From assembly GCF_900086655.1 (NCBI RefSeq), contig NZ_LT575476.1, positions 5,480,431 through 5,544,430 on the forward strand: DNA of 64,000 bases. Direction: 5' to 3'. How positions within the stretch are numbered: position 1 is the first letter of the stretch; each line of letters opens with the position of its first letter. The notes under the pieces were generated by a model that ran no database searches, was not told the origin of the DNA, and saw only the letters and a list, made by a program, of their open reading frames with translations. Source of the stretch: Paenibacillus tuaregi (GTDB lineage: Bacteria; Bacillota; Bacilli; Paenibacillales; Paenibacillaceae). This document shows, one piece after another, positions 15,532 to 24,200 of the stretch. Made by a program: the position numbers and the translations under genes.

Positions 15532-16566
15532 TTATAAAAGGCGAGTATCTTCATCGCTCACCTTTACGAGCATTTTTCCAAGGTTTGAGCCTTGGAACAG
15601 CTTAAGGAAGGCCTGCGGCACTTGATCGAAGCCCTCGATCACCGTCTCTTTGTATTTCAGACGGCCCTGGGCCACCCACTGCCCAAGCTCCTGCATTCCC
15701 TCACTCATCCGGTCCGAATAATCACTAAGCACGAACCCTTGAATCAGGGACCGGGTCTTGATCAGCTTGGTCTGAATACGGGGACCGATATCTCCCTCGG
15801 GATTGTTGTACGAGGAAATAGCCCCGCACAGCGGAATTCTTGCGTGATCGTTCAGCGCATTCATGACGGCATCCGACACCGGTCCGCCCACGTTGTCAAA
15901 ATACACATCAACGCCTTCCGGGCAGGCCAGCTTCACGGCTTGCTCCAGATCGGCAGCGGTCTTGTAATTAATTGCCGCATCGAACCCAAGCTCCTCCTGC
16001 AAATACCGCACCTTTTCATCCGTTCCTGCGATTCCAACCACACGGGCGCCCTTGATCTTAGCAATCTGCCCGACAATCATGCCTACCGCGCCAGCTGCAC
16101 CGGACACCACCACGGTCTCCCCCGCTTTGGGCTTTCCGATATCGATCAGCCCGAAATACGCGGTAAGGCCGGTTAGGCCAAGGACGCTTAAGTACGCCGA
16201 CAGAGGGGCAAGCGAACTGTCAATTTTGCGTACGGAGCCTGCATCCGCTACATTATAGTGCTGCCATCCGAGCATACCCAGAACGTGATCTCCCACTTTG
16301 AGCTGTGGAGAGCTGGACTTTACAACCTCACCCACCACACCGCCGGTAATGGGCTCACCCACCCGATACGGCTCCACATAGGACTTGCCTTCACTCATCC
16401 GTCCCCTCATGTACGGATCGACGGACAAATAAATGGACCGGATGAGCACCTCATTCTCCTTAAGCTCCCTTACCGGGGATTGTATAAATTCGAAATTGTC
16501 TTCCGTTGGCAGCCCCTGCGGACGGGAACGCAGGAGGATAGAGCGGTTATTTAACATCTGTGTCAT
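15532..16566 (-). CDS. NADP-dependent MDR-family oxidoreductase (YfmJ/PTGR-like)
   Basis: A zinc-free medium-chain reductase of 344 residues. The N-terminal GroES-like part (SVDPYMRGRM, GVVGEVVKS) is followed by a Rossmann domain with VSGAAGAVGMIVGQIAK and the PTGR-typical YFDNVGG. The family reduces alpha,beta-unsaturated ketones and aldehydes with NADPH. GGAGAG stands about 10 bases before the ATG. The 5' region contains a perfect 22-bp inverted repeat at 16604, so the gene is probably induced by release of a repressor, as reported for electrophile-responsive reductases. Monocistronic. Confidence 0.88.
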   Translation of the reverse strand: MTQMLNNRSILLRSRPQGLPTEDNFEFIQSPVRELKENEVLIRSIYLSVDPYMRGRMSEGKSYVEPYRVGEPITGGVVGEVVKSSSPQLKVGDHVLGMLGWQHYNVADAGSVRKIDSSLAPLSAYLSVLGLTGLTAYFGLIDIGKPKAGETVVVSGAAGAVGMIVGQIAKIKGARVVGIAGTDEKVRYLQEELGFDAAINYKTAADLEQAVKLACPEGVDVYFDNVGGPVSDAVMNALNDHARIPLCGAISSYNNPEGDIGPRIQTKLIKTRSLIQGFVLSDYSDRMSEGMQELGQWVAQGRLKYKETVIEGFDQVPQAFLKLFQGSNLGKMLVKVSDEDTRLL

Positions 16567-16603
16567 ACGTAATCACTCTCCAGTGGGCAAATATTTTATT
16601 TAA

Positions 16604-16625
16604 TAGTTCTAATATTTTAGAACTA
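16604..16625. promoter_or_regulatory. Inverted-repeat operator upstream of the oxidoreductase
   Basis: TAGTTCTAA and TTAGAACTA form perfect 9-base arms with a four-base spacer. The site starts 38 bases before the oxidoreductase start codon. It looks like a MarR/HxlR-type operator; no such regulator gene is nearby. Confidence 0.65.
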
Positions 16626-16845
16626 TAATAATAAATCATTATTTTCAGAAAAGCAATCGAGACAACAAGGTAATCCTTCTTAATACTATCCCTTGAAAAT
16701 AAATACTTGATTCTGTTTAAAGTCTTTTTATATTTTCACTCTTGACCTTGAACTTTACCTCAAAGTTATGGTTGTATTGGGATGCAAAGGCTTTAATGAA
16801 TACAAAGTTGTGACAGAAATGATCTCGATCAAGGAGGGACTGAGA

Positions 16846-17664
16846 ATGACTCATTCGTTCCATCCTGTTCAATCTCCCATATTGCAGCCAGAGCTGCATC
16901 AGCCATGGTATAGATGCCGGGAATATCCGCCTAGTCCTCGCTTGGAATCGCATGTGGCTTCTTTTTGGACAATGGATTTCCGTCCTGTTCCGGACCAAAT
17001 TGGTCATCGGGTTATACCCGATGGCTGTGTCGATATTGTCGTGAATCTTCTTTCTCCCGCCAGTCAGAAGGCAGCCTATGTTGTGGGACTTACAACTCAA
17101 TCAGAAGTACTTCAGTTCTCGGAAGCACGTTCCCTATTTGGCATTCGGTTATATTCGGAGTCAGCCCGTTCGATTCTAAAAACCCCCCTTTCGGTGTTAA
17201 AGGGAGAACGTATCTATTTGGAAGATGTCCTGGGTCTTAAAGGAATGTATTGTGTCGAAGAAATATTAGCCGCTCAAACAATCCCCGACATTCTTGCGGT
17301 TGCCGAGCAACATTTAGTTCGGATTTTAGCGGATAGCGATATAGCAATTTCCCCCCTAGTGTACCAAAGCATGCGGATTATTTATGACCGCAAAGGGAAT
17401 CTATCCGTAACGAACTTGGCCAATCAAGTTCACTGTAGTGAACGGCATCTTAGAAGGATATTCGATCAGGAATTCGGCTTAAGTCCGAAGGAGATGCTGG
17501 GCATTGTCCGGTTTCAAAGCACACTGCAGGAGTTTCATCATGGCAGGTATTCCAGTTTAGCGGATCTTGCGCTCAAATATGGCTATTACGACGAGTCGCA
17601 TTTCACCAATACTTTTACACAATATTATGGAATGTCTCTTAAAGGCTTGATAAGAAAGAGGTAA
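16846..17664 (+). CDS. AraC-family transcriptional regulator
   Basis: 272 residues. The N-terminal sensor half has the pattern of DUF6597 (FWTMDFRPVPDQIGHRVIPDGCVDIVVNL), and the C-terminal AraC double helix-turn-helix spans about 175-270 (NLANQVHCSERHLRRIFDQEFGLSPKEML; YYDESHFTNTF). The ATG at 16846 has AAGGAGGG eight bases upstream, so the 26 upstream codons are left out. A VOC-family gene follows after 89 bases in the same direction and is the likely regulated partner. The ligand is unknown. Confidence 0.87.
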   Translation: MTHSFHPVQSPILQPELHQPWYRCREYPPSPRLESHVASFWTMDFRPVPDQIGHRVIPDGCVDIVVNLLSPASQKAAYVVGLTTQSEVLQFSEARSLFGIRLYSESARSILKTPLSVLKGERIYLEDVLGLKGMYCVEEILAAQTIPDILAVAEQHLVRILADSDIAISPLVYQSMRIIYDRKGNLSVTNLANQVHCSERHLRRIFDQEFGLSPKEMLGIVRFQSTLQEFHHGRYSSLADLALKYGYYDESHFTNTFTQYYGMSLKGLIRKR

Positions 17665-17753
17665 AAGGAGTCCGTTTTTTCCTATTTGAACAGTCTTTTT
17701 CATCGATACAATGGGAGGTGAACAATCAAATCATTAGATGGGAGCTGGGAAGC

Positions 17754-18131
17754 ATGGCAGTTAAGTTAAAAAGAATAGCGTTTTTCGTAAAAGAAATGAA
17801 GAAGTCCTTAGAATTTTATCGGATATTGGGCTTGGAAATACCGGAAAACGCAAATGGAGAAGCACATGTCGAAGTAGCATATCACGATGTTCTCCTTGCT
17901 TTTGATACGTTGGAAGCAGCGGAGATGGTTTTAGGTGTCAAGCAGGAGCCTGCCGGTTACCGGATGGAGATTGCTTTCCAGTTGGACAGCAAGGAAGCGC
18001 TGGATGAAACATATGACCGATTGACAGAACGGGGATATAAAGGGCATCTTGAGCCGAACGATACGCCTTGGAACGAGCGTTATGCAATCATAAAGGACCC
18101 TGATGGCAATTTGATCAGTCTGGTCGCTTGA
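17754..18131 (+). CDS. VOC-family (glyoxalase/bleomycin-resistance fold) protein
   Basis: 125 residues with the paired beta-alpha-beta-beta-beta pattern. Strand one is VKLKRIAFFVKEMKKSLEFY and the C-terminal motif is YAIIKDPDGNLISLV. Family members include glyoxalases, dioxygenases and small-molecule binding proteins; function cannot be chosen from sequence. ATG 17754 is preferred because the domain begins immediately and GGGAG is 10 bases upstream; the upstream GTG at 17718 overlaps its own ribosome site. Probably cotranscribed with the AraC gene. Confidence 0.8.
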   Translation: MAVKLKRIAFFVKEMKKSLEFYRILGLEIPENANGEAHVEVAYHDVLLAFDTLEAAEMVLGVKQEPAGYRMEIAFQLDSKEALDETYDRLTERGYKGHLEPNDTPWNERYAIIKDPDGNLISLVA

Positions 18132-18363
18132 TTCAGAACAAATTACGGTTCCTGGGAAAAATTAGTTTAAAAAATGGGATGGCGACGGTCTAGGACTGCA
18201 TTCAATTTTCCTTTGCTGTCGCTGTCTCAATTTCTAAGGTCAGTCCCACACTTCTTTCTGCTGGGAAATATTACACCTGCCCCGCTTCCCTAAACCCCTT
18301 TGTCTTTGGCCAGCTTTCAGCTATTCCCCACCCGCCGCTCGCTTCACTAGCGAGACGCCTTCC

Positions 18364-18392
18364 ATGCAAAAAAAGGACGCCTATAGGCGCCC
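18364..18392 (-). terminator. Terminator of the CxxH/CxxC miniprotein gene
   Basis: On the minus strand GGGGCGCC-TATA-GGCGTCC is followed by seven T. The rest of the 18132-18451 gap shows no gene on either strand. Confidence 0.75.
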
Positions 18393-18451
18393 CTTGTTGA
18401 TGATTCTATTATGATATCCGCTCGTTCACCGGATTCATCTGCACATTTACT

Positions 18452-18619
18452 TTACACAACCAGAAATACAGCCGCCTGGTCACACTGCGAGCACTTGACT
18501 GGCGGATCCCAATCCGAGAACTCCGTCTCCTTCAAATCCACGATATCCGGGGCATCCTCAAATTCGTCCACGAACATATCAATCGCCAGTTCCACATGAT
18601 CTTTGCATACTACGTACAT
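18452..18619 (-). CDS. CxxH/CxxC miniprotein (BA_5709 family)
   Basis: A 55-residue protein that is easily missed. It begins MYVVCKDHVELAIDMFVDEF and ends with VKCSQCDQAAVFLVV. The CxxH near the N-terminus and CxxC near the C-terminus form a likely zinc or redox site, as in the small Bacillales family that I recognise from memory (TIGR04129 type). A frame on the opposite strand over the same bases is a shadow. AAAGGA lies rather far (about 14 bases) upstream of the ATG. A terminator follows. Function unknown. Confidence 0.82.
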   Translation of the reverse strand: MYVVCKDHVELAIDMFVDEFEDAPDIVDLKETEFSDWDPPVKCSQCDQAAVFLVV

Positions 18620-18765
18620 AAGCTAAAGCGCATCCTTTCTATGCTGCAATCTCCATTTGGTCTGTCAGGGGATTCTCCCCTATATCAGTTCTACCATACT
18701 CCCAGCCAAAAGAAAACCGCATATGTCCCAAGTCCAGGGACACGAAAGGCATTTGATCCTATCCA

Positions 18766-20475
18766 TTAACTGATCTTCTGAGGCTCTCTCGCCTTACTTG
18801 AACGCAGATTTTCCGCGTCTTCAGGTACAACCGCATCATGCAAATACATTTCGAGCTCGCTGGCGTAAGACATTTTCTGTTCCGGGCTCCATCCAAGGGA
18901 CTCTGCCATATAGTTCACGACATGCTGCTTCCAAGTGCGTACCCACTGGATATTGAAAAATAGGGCTCCCGTGCGCCGGATGAAGAAGTCCGCCGGCTTA
19001 ACCGTCATCTCCTCCTCCATCGCATACCGGAGAGGAACCAGCACCTCCAGCGGCAGAGGTCCTGCCGCAGCCTCAGCCGCGCATTCGGCAGCAATCTCAT
19101 ACAGACGGTCCACATTGGAGCCGTAAGATGAAGTCCATTTGGCCGCAAGCTCTCTTGGCAGCCCCTGCTTTATTCCCTGCTCTACCTTCTCTGCCACAAA
19201 AGCCTTGAATTTATCAGAGCCACCAACATGTCCACCGGATATCGGCATATGCTTGGTGGAGCAAGCAGGGAACGCGGAATGGCCTTCAGCCTGCAGCTGG
19301 GAGGCAACCTTATCCACGACCGTCTCGGCCATCTTGCGGTATCCGGTCAGCTTGCCGCCGGCAATTGTAATCAGTCCGGAATCGGACTGCCAGATTTCAT
19401 CCTTGCGGGAGATTTCCGAAGGGTCCTTGCCTTCCTCATGAATCAGCGGGCGCACACCCGCCCAGCTGGATTCGATATCCTTCTCGGTAATTTGCACCTC
19501 CGGGAACATGTAGTTGATGGCATCCATCACATATTTCCGGTCCGCTACCGTCATCCGGGGATGGCTGGTGTCCGCTTTATAGACGGTATCGGTCGTTCCC
19601 ACATACGTTTTGCCGTCCCGGGGAATGGCGAATACCATCCGGCCGTCCGGCGTATCGAAGTAGATCGCCTGGCGAAGCGGGAACCGCTTCTGGTCAATTA
19701 CCAAATGAATCCCCTTGGTCAGCTGCAGCGTCTTGCCGATCTTGGAATGATCCATTTCGCGAAGCGTATCGACCCAAGGACCGGCGGCATTTACAATCTT
19801 CCGGGCGCGGACCTCATACGTTCTGCCGCTTAGCAGATCGGTGATAACCACCCCGGCCACGATATCCTTCTCATAAATAAACTCCGTTACTTTAGCATAG
19901 TTTACGGCCAAGGCCCCCTTGGACACGGCCTCCTTCAGCACCTCGATCGTCAGTCTGGCATCATCGGTACGATATTCAACATAGTACCCGCCGCCCTTAA
20001 GGTCCTTCTTCTTGATCAGCGGCTCCTTGCTGAGCGTCTCCGACACCGACAGCATCTTGCGCCGCTCGCTGCGCTTCACCCCAGCGAGGAAGTCATAGAC
20101 ACGAAGGCCCATTGAGGTCGTGAACTTGCCAAACGTTCCTCCCTTATGAAACGGAAGCAGCATCCATTCCGGTGTGGTTACATGCGGGCCATTCTCATAT
20201 ACGATCGCACGCTCCTTGCCGACTTCAGCTACCACACCGACTTCCAGTTGTTTCAAATATCTAAGTCCCCCGTGCACGAGCTTGGTGGAGCGGCTAGAGG
20301 TACCAGCAGCATAATCCTGCATCTCGACCAGGCCGACATCCATACCGCGGGATGCCGCATCCAGAGCGATACCCGAGCCTGTAATACCTCCCCCAATAAC
20401 CAGCACATCAAGAGTCCCATTCACCATGTCCTGCAACGTCATCTCTCTTCTCTTGCTTGAAAATGCGGTTGTCAT
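18766..20475 (-). CDS. glpD: Aerobic glycerol-3-phosphate dehydrogenase
   Basis: A membrane-associated FAD enzyme that oxidises glycerol 3-phosphate to dihydroxyacetone phosphate and passes electrons to quinone. The FAD fold is VIGGGITGSGIALDAASRG, with the family motifs GTSSRSTKLVHGGLRYL and GPWVDTLREMD, and the C-terminal DAO_C domain. 569 residues; ATG 20475 has GGAGGAGGAG just upstream, and the earlier TTG is discarded. It is the last gene of the glpP-glpF-glpK-glpD series, but has its own leader with a GlpP-type terminator (20499-20589), so expression should need GlpP and glycerol 3-phosphate. Confidence 0.95.
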   Translation of the reverse strand: MTTAFSSKRREMTLQDMVNGTLDVLVIGGGITGSGIALDAASRGMDVGLVEMQDYAAGTSSRSTKLVHGGLRYLKQLEVGVVAEVGKERAIVYENGPHVTTPEWMLLPFHKGGTFGKFTTSMGLRVYDFLAGVKRSERRKMLSVSETLSKEPLIKKKDLKGGGYYVEYRTDDARLTIEVLKEAVSKGALAVNYAKVTEFIYEKDIVAGVVITDLLSGRTYEVRARKIVNAAGPWVDTLREMDHSKIGKTLQLTKGIHLVIDQKRFPLRQAIYFDTPDGRMVFAIPRDGKTYVGTTDTVYKADTSHPRMTVADRKYVMDAINYMFPEVQITEKDIESSWAGVRPLIHEEGKDPSEISRKDEIWQSDSGLITIAGGKLTGYRKMAETVVDKVASQLQAEGHSAFPACSTKHMPISGGHVGGSDKFKAFVAEKVEQGIKQGLPRELAAKWTSSYGSNVDRLYEIAAECAAEAAAGPLPLEVLVPLRYAMEEEMTVKPADFFIRRTGALFFNIQWVRTWKQHVVNYMAESLGWSPEQKMSYASELEMYLHDAVVPEDAENLRSSKAREPQKIS

Positions 20476-20498
20476 ATCCTGCTCCTCCTCCAATTAAC

Positions 20499-20589
20499 AC
20501 AAAAGAGACCACAAATACACTCCAGCCGCCTTGCATAGGCTGTCATGTAATGTGGTCTCTCCTGATCTCCTGACAAATTATTAACTTGT
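20499..20589 (-). promoter_or_regulatory. GlpP-responsive leader and terminator of glpD
   Basis: The minus-strand RNA holds a conserved block (ACAAGTT-ATAATT, GGAGAT, GGAGAGACC) overlapping a terminator whose 10-base arms AGAGACCACA/TGTGGTCTCT are perfect. A TTTTG tail lies just before the glpD ribosome site. The same block precedes glpF. A TATAAT at 20594-20599 upstream is a plausible -10. Confidence 0.82.
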
Positions 20590-20645
20590 AATTATAATAC
20601 CATGATAATCATTACAATCCAACCGGGGAATTGGCCCATTTTTTA

Positions 20646-22136
20646 TTATTTAAAGGCCATAGCAGCATGAACTGCCTTTTTCCAACCCTCATAAAGCTTA
20701 TTCTTGCGCTCTTCTTCCATTTCCGGCTCAAATACGCGCTCTACACTCCACTTGTTGCAGATTTCCTCTTGATCCTTCCAATATCCGACGGCAAGCCCTG
20801 CCAGATAGGCAGCCCCAAGCGCGGTCGTCTCATGAATGACCGGACGCTCTACGGGCAGGCCTATAATATCACTCTGGAAATTCATCAGGAAGTTGTTCAT
20901 TACTGCTCCGCCGTCCACCCGCAGAGTCTTCACCGGTATTCCGGAGTCCTGCTCCATCACATCCAGAATATCCTTCGTCTGATAAGCCAGCGACTCCAGC
21001 GTAGCACGGATAAAGTGCTCTTTGGTCGTGCCCCGCGTCAATCCGAACATAGCCCCCCGGACCTCACTGTCCCAATACGGGCTGCCAAGACCTACAAAGG
21101 CTGGCACCAGATATACGCCATCCGTCGATTCCACCCGGGCCGCATACTGCTCACTGTCCTTGGCCTCACGGAACATCCGCAGACCGTCACGCAGCCATTG
21201 GATCGCCGAGCCACCGACAAAAATACTGCCCTCCAGCGCATACTCCACCCTGCCGTCGATTCCCCAGGCAATTGTGGTGATAAGCCCGTGCTTGGAGGTA
21301 ACCGGCTCCGTACCAGTATTCATCAGCATGAAACATCCGGTGCCGTACGTGGACTTCACCATGCCCTGCTCATAACATGCCTGACCGAACAACGCCGCCT
21401 GCTGGTCTCCGGCTGCTCCCGCAATCGGAATCTGCTCCCCGAAGAAATGATAATCCACCGTATGGCCATATATTTCAGAGGAAGGACGAACCTCTGGCAG
21501 CATAGCCTTAGGTATATTCAGAATCTCCAGAAGCTCCTCATCCCACTTAAGCTCATGTATGTTGTACATCAGTGTCCGCGAAGCATTGGAATAATCGGTC
21601 ACGTGTACGGCTCCCCCCGACAGCTTCCAGATCAGCCACGTATCAATCGTGCCGAACAGCAGCTCGCCGCGCTCCGCCTTCTCCCGGGCTCCATCCACAT
21701 GGTCCAGAATCCACTTCACCTTCGTACCGGAGAAATACGCATCGATCAGAAGGCCGGTCTTCTGCCGGAACAAATCGTCGAGCCCCTCTGCCTTCAGCTG
21801 CTCGCAAATATCCGCCGTCTGGCGGGACTGCCAGACAATCGCATGATAGATCGGAACTCCGGTCTCCTTATCCCATACAACTGCGGTCTCACGCTGATTC
21901 GTGATCCCGATGCCTTCAATCTGGCTAGGCTTTACGCCTGACTCCGCAAGACATGAGGCAATAACCGCAAGGATGGAACTCCAGATCTCATTGGCATTCT
22001 GCTCCACCCAGCCCGGTTGAGGGAAATACTGGGGGAACTCTCTTTGTGCTGTATATACGATCTCACCTTGTTTATTGAACAGTATCGCGCGGGAGCTTGT
22101 CGTACCCTGATCAAGGGACATAATATATTTTTCCAT
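20646..22136 (-). CDS. glpK: Glycerol kinase
   Basis: Phosphorylates glycerol with ATP to glycerol 3-phosphate. The FGGY-kinase N-terminus is SLDQGTTSSRAILF, with the ATP domain GAAGDQQAALFGQ and the C-terminal VDGGAVMNNFLMNFQSD. His230 in DYHFFGEQ is in the loop that HPr phosphorylates in Gram-positive glycerol kinases, so activity is probably PTS-controlled. 496 residues is the standard length. GGAGGTA is seven bases before the ATG. It lies 42 bases after glpF and is presumably cotranscribed with it. Confidence 0.96.
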   Translation of the reverse strand: MEKYIMSLDQGTTSSRAILFNKQGEIVYTAQREFPQYFPQPGWVEQNANEIWSSILAVIASCLAESGVKPSQIEGIGITNQRETAVVWDKETGVPIYHAIVWQSRQTADICEQLKAEGLDDLFRQKTGLLIDAYFSGTKVKWILDHVDGAREKAERGELLFGTIDTWLIWKLSGGAVHVTDYSNASRTLMYNIHELKWDEELLEILNIPKAMLPEVRPSSEIYGHTVDYHFFGEQIPIAGAAGDQQAALFGQACYEQGMVKSTYGTGCFMLMNTGTEPVTSKHGLITTIAWGIDGRVEYALEGSIFVGGSAIQWLRDGLRMFREAKDSEQYAARVESTDGVYLVPAFVGLGSPYWDSEVRGAMFGLTRGTTKEHFIRATLESLAYQTKDILDVMEQDSGIPVKTLRVDGGAVMNNFLMNFQSDIIGLPVERPVIHETTALGAAYLAGLAVGYWKDQEEICNKWSVERVFEPEMEEERKNKLYEGWKKAVHAAMAFK

Positions 22137-22178
22137 GAATGAATACCTCCAGTACTTAATTTAGGAATCTTATAAGGG

Positions 22179-23003
22179 TCAAGCAGCGGCCTTGCCTCGA
22201 CGGGCTGGCGGGGCAGGTTTGCGGCTCGCCACAAAAGCAATTAACAATATCATAATATTCGCGGCCAATACATACCAGAATGCCTGAGTCCATACACCCT
22301 GGAACACCGCTTTGTAGAACACTCCGGCAAAACCTCCGCCAAGCAGGGGCCCGACCACCGGAATCCAGGCATACCCCCAATTCGATGATCCCTTGCCAGG
22401 AATCGGCAGCAGCATATGTGCAATCCGGGGTCCAAGATCCCGTGCTGGATTAATCGCATATCCTGTAGTCCCTCCAAGGGATAACCCGATCGAAACAACC
22501 AGGAAACCGACAAGCAGCGGATTCAATCCGTCTGTGAATTTGTTGGCACCCATCGCGAGCAGGGCCATAACGAAGATGAACGTTCCTATGGTTTCACTGA
22601 GCACATTGGAAAAGGCATGAGGAATGGCGCCTCCTGTGGCGAACACGCCCAGCTTGGTGCCGGGATCCTCCGTCTCTCTCCAGTGCGGCAGATAGTGCAA
22701 ATACACGATCACCGCGCCCAGAATAGCGCCGATCAGCTGCGCAAGCATGTAACTAGGTACCTCTGACCATGGGAAATCACCCTTAAGTGCCAGTGCCAAT
22801 GTCACCGCCGGATTCAGGTGAGCCCCGCTAAACTGTCCGACCGCATAGACGGCCACAGCCACCGCAAGTCCCCACCCCATCGTGATGACTATCCAGCCTG
22901 AGTTTGCGGCAAAGGATTTCTTCAGGGATACCCCGGCACATACGCCAGCTCCTAACACAATAAGGATCATGGTGCCTAACAATTCAGCAACAAATGGCGT
23001 CAC
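22179..23003 (-). CDS. glpF: Glycerol uptake facilitator
   Basis: An aquaglyceroporin of the MIP family, with six membrane helices and both pore motifs, SGAHLNPAVTL and GYAINPARDLGPR; the Asp after the second NPAR is typical of glycerol channels. 274 residues. The start is GTG 23003 with GAGGAGGAG six bases upstream. The open frame continues to 23105, but that part contains the leader terminator and cannot be coding in a regulated transcript. It is the first gene of glpFK, behind a cre-bearing promoter and a GlpP leader. Confidence 0.94.
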   Translation of the reverse strand: MTPFVAELLGTMILIVLGAGVCAGVSLKKSFAANSGWIVITMGWGLAVAVAVYAVGQFSGAHLNPAVTLALALKGDFPWSEVPSYMLAQLIGAILGAVIVYLHYLPHWRETEDPGTKLGVFATGGAIPHAFSNVLSETIGTFIFVMALLAMGANKFTDGLNPLLVGFLVVSIGLSLGGTTGYAINPARDLGPRIAHMLLPIPGKGSSNWGYAWIPVVGPLLGGGFAGVFYKAVFQGVWTQAFWYVLAANIMILLIAFVASRKPAPPARRGKAAA

Positions 23004-23033
23004 AATCTTCTCCTCCTCTTTCATCGGGCGCAA

Positions 23034-23119
23034 ACAAAAAGAGACCTGCATCAAAAATCCCTCCTCACGGAAGAAAATTGATGTGGGTCTCCATATCTCC
23101 GCCACAATTATGAACTTGT
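23034..23119 (-). promoter_or_regulatory. GlpP-responsive leader and terminator of glpF
   Basis: On the minus strand ACAAGTT-ATAATT, GGAGAT and GGAGACC lead into a hairpin with arms GAGACC-CATCAA and TTTGATG-GGTCTC, then TTTTTG. The block is almost the same as in the glpD leader. The terminator lies inside the upstream part of the glpF frame, which shows that the true start is downstream. Confidence 0.85.
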
Positions 23120-23184
23120 CGGGCCCGAACTAAATCATGAGGTAAGTCACTTAGTAAGAGTGTTAGTTCGTACCTTGTAGTTCA

Positions 23185-23213
23185 ACAATAGATCATAATG
23201 TAAGCGGTGTCAA
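23185..23213 (-). promoter_or_regulatory. Sigma-A promoter of glpFK with overlapping cre
   Basis: TTGACA (23213-23208), a 17-base spacer and TATTGT (23190-23185) read towards glpF. The -35 overlaps TGTAAGCGGTGTCA at 23199-23212, which fits every position of the cre consensus TGWAANCGNTNWCA. CcpA binding here would block the promoter when glucose is present. Confidence 0.87.
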
Positions 23214-23244
23214 CAACTAAATTTCATTGACAATAAAAATAAGC

Positions 23245-23270
23245 CAAAAAATGGGCCCTTGCCCGGCCCC
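23245..23270 (-). terminator. Terminator after glpP
   Basis: GGGCC-GGGCAA-GGCCC followed by ATTTTTT on the minus strand, a few bases after the glpP stop. Confidence 0.65.
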
Positions 23271-23274
23271 CTCT

Positions 23275-23832
23275 TCATCGGCCATACTGTTTGATCAGCT
23301 GTTCATTGGAAGTGGTTACCGCAGAGGCTCCCGCTTTAATTGCTTTCTCTACGTCTTCAGCGCTGCGGATTAGCCCCCCGGCCAGAATCGGAATATTCGT
23401 TCGCTCATGCACCTCAGTAATAATCTCAGGCATAATTCCCGGCAGTACCTCAATGTAATCTGGCTGTGTTTTCTCCAGCAGCACATAACTCTTCTCCAAA
23501 GCCAGGGTATCTAGCAGGAACAGCCGCTGAATTGCAACTACGCCCTTCTGCTTCGCCTTAAGAATTACACCGGCCCTGGTAGAGATCAGCCCGTAGGGCT
23601 TGATATCCTGACACAAATATTCCACCGCATAATCATCGGTTTTCAGCCCCTGAACCAGATCCGCATGCAGCAGCATTTTTTTACCGTGATCGCGGGCCAT
23701 TTGGTAAATGTTCTTCAGCTGGGCCACATGCGTGTCCAGAAAGACCGCATATTCGTAAGAACTTTTCAGAATCCGCTCGAAATGCTTCATATGCCGGGCG
23801 GCCGGCAAAATTTTTTGTCCATGAAAGGCCAT
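23275..23832 (-). CDS. glpP: Glycerol uptake operon antiterminator
   Basis: A 185-residue TIM-barrel-like regulator that, with glycerol 3-phosphate, binds leader mRNA of glpF and glpD and allows read-through. Recognised by VFLDTHVAQLKNIYQMARDHGKKMLLHADLVQGL and by IEVLPGIMPEIITEV followed by IPILAGGLIRSAEDVEKAIKAGASAVTTSN, spread along the whole GlpP fold. GAGGG is six bases before the ATG. It is directly upstream of glpFK, as in Bacillus. The start codon is only 26 bases from the edge of a MITE-like repeat, so its promoter must lie in or behind that element. Confidence 0.92.
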   Translation of the reverse strand: MAFHGQKILPAARHMKHFERILKSSYEYAVFLDTHVAQLKNIYQMARDHGKKMLLHADLVQGLKTDDYAVEYLCQDIKPYGLISTRAGVILKAKQKGVVAIQRLFLLDTLALEKSYVLLEKTQPDYIEVLPGIMPEIITEVHERTNIPILAGGLIRSAEDVEKAIKAGASAVTTSNEQLIKQYGR

Positions 23833-23858
23833 ATTGTCCCTCTTTCGATCCTTTAATA

Positions 23859-24053
23859 TATATAAAATGAACTTATGAAAATTACCCTATTCGGACGCTG
23901 CGATGCCGAGTGTTCTTTAAGGCCCCTGTGTCTCCGAAATGCTTGAACTAGATATCGGTGGGGCATTTCGGAGACAAAGGCTGACGCTCCGCTTCTTCAG
24001 ACTCACTCGGGATCGAAGCTGAGATCGGTTAATTCTAAAGTTCATTTTATATA
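23859..24053. mobile_element. MITE-like hairpin repeat, copy 1
   Basis: 195 bases bounded by a perfect 16-base terminal inverted repeat TATATAAAATGAACTT. The whole unit is an imperfect palindrome, with an inner stem TGTCTCCGAAATGC/GCATTTCGGAGACA. The ends suggest TA target duplication. No protein is encoded. Copy 2 at 24201 is about 85 percent identical. Confidence 0.8.
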
Positions 24054-24200
24054 GTCTCTGTTATTTTGCCATTTAAGTCTGCCTATTTATTTATCATACT
24101 GAAATACCTGCCTGCAATACTAATCTACGAAGTCCTACACCAAAAAATAACCAAACTGCTTCCCAAGTGTCCAATTCTTGATCCCCCCGATAAATAATGC

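Noticed and set aside
20600..20622. Fur-box-like TGATAATCATTACAA upstream of glpD
   Set aside because: Two mismatches to the 7-1-7 consensus in an AT-rich promoter; no iron-related gene nearby. Too weak to call.
20640..21941. A 436-codon plus-strand open frame over glpK
   Set aside because: It is the antisense of glycerol kinase, whose minus-strand translation has all family motifs. The plus-strand product resembles nothing and has no good ribosome site.
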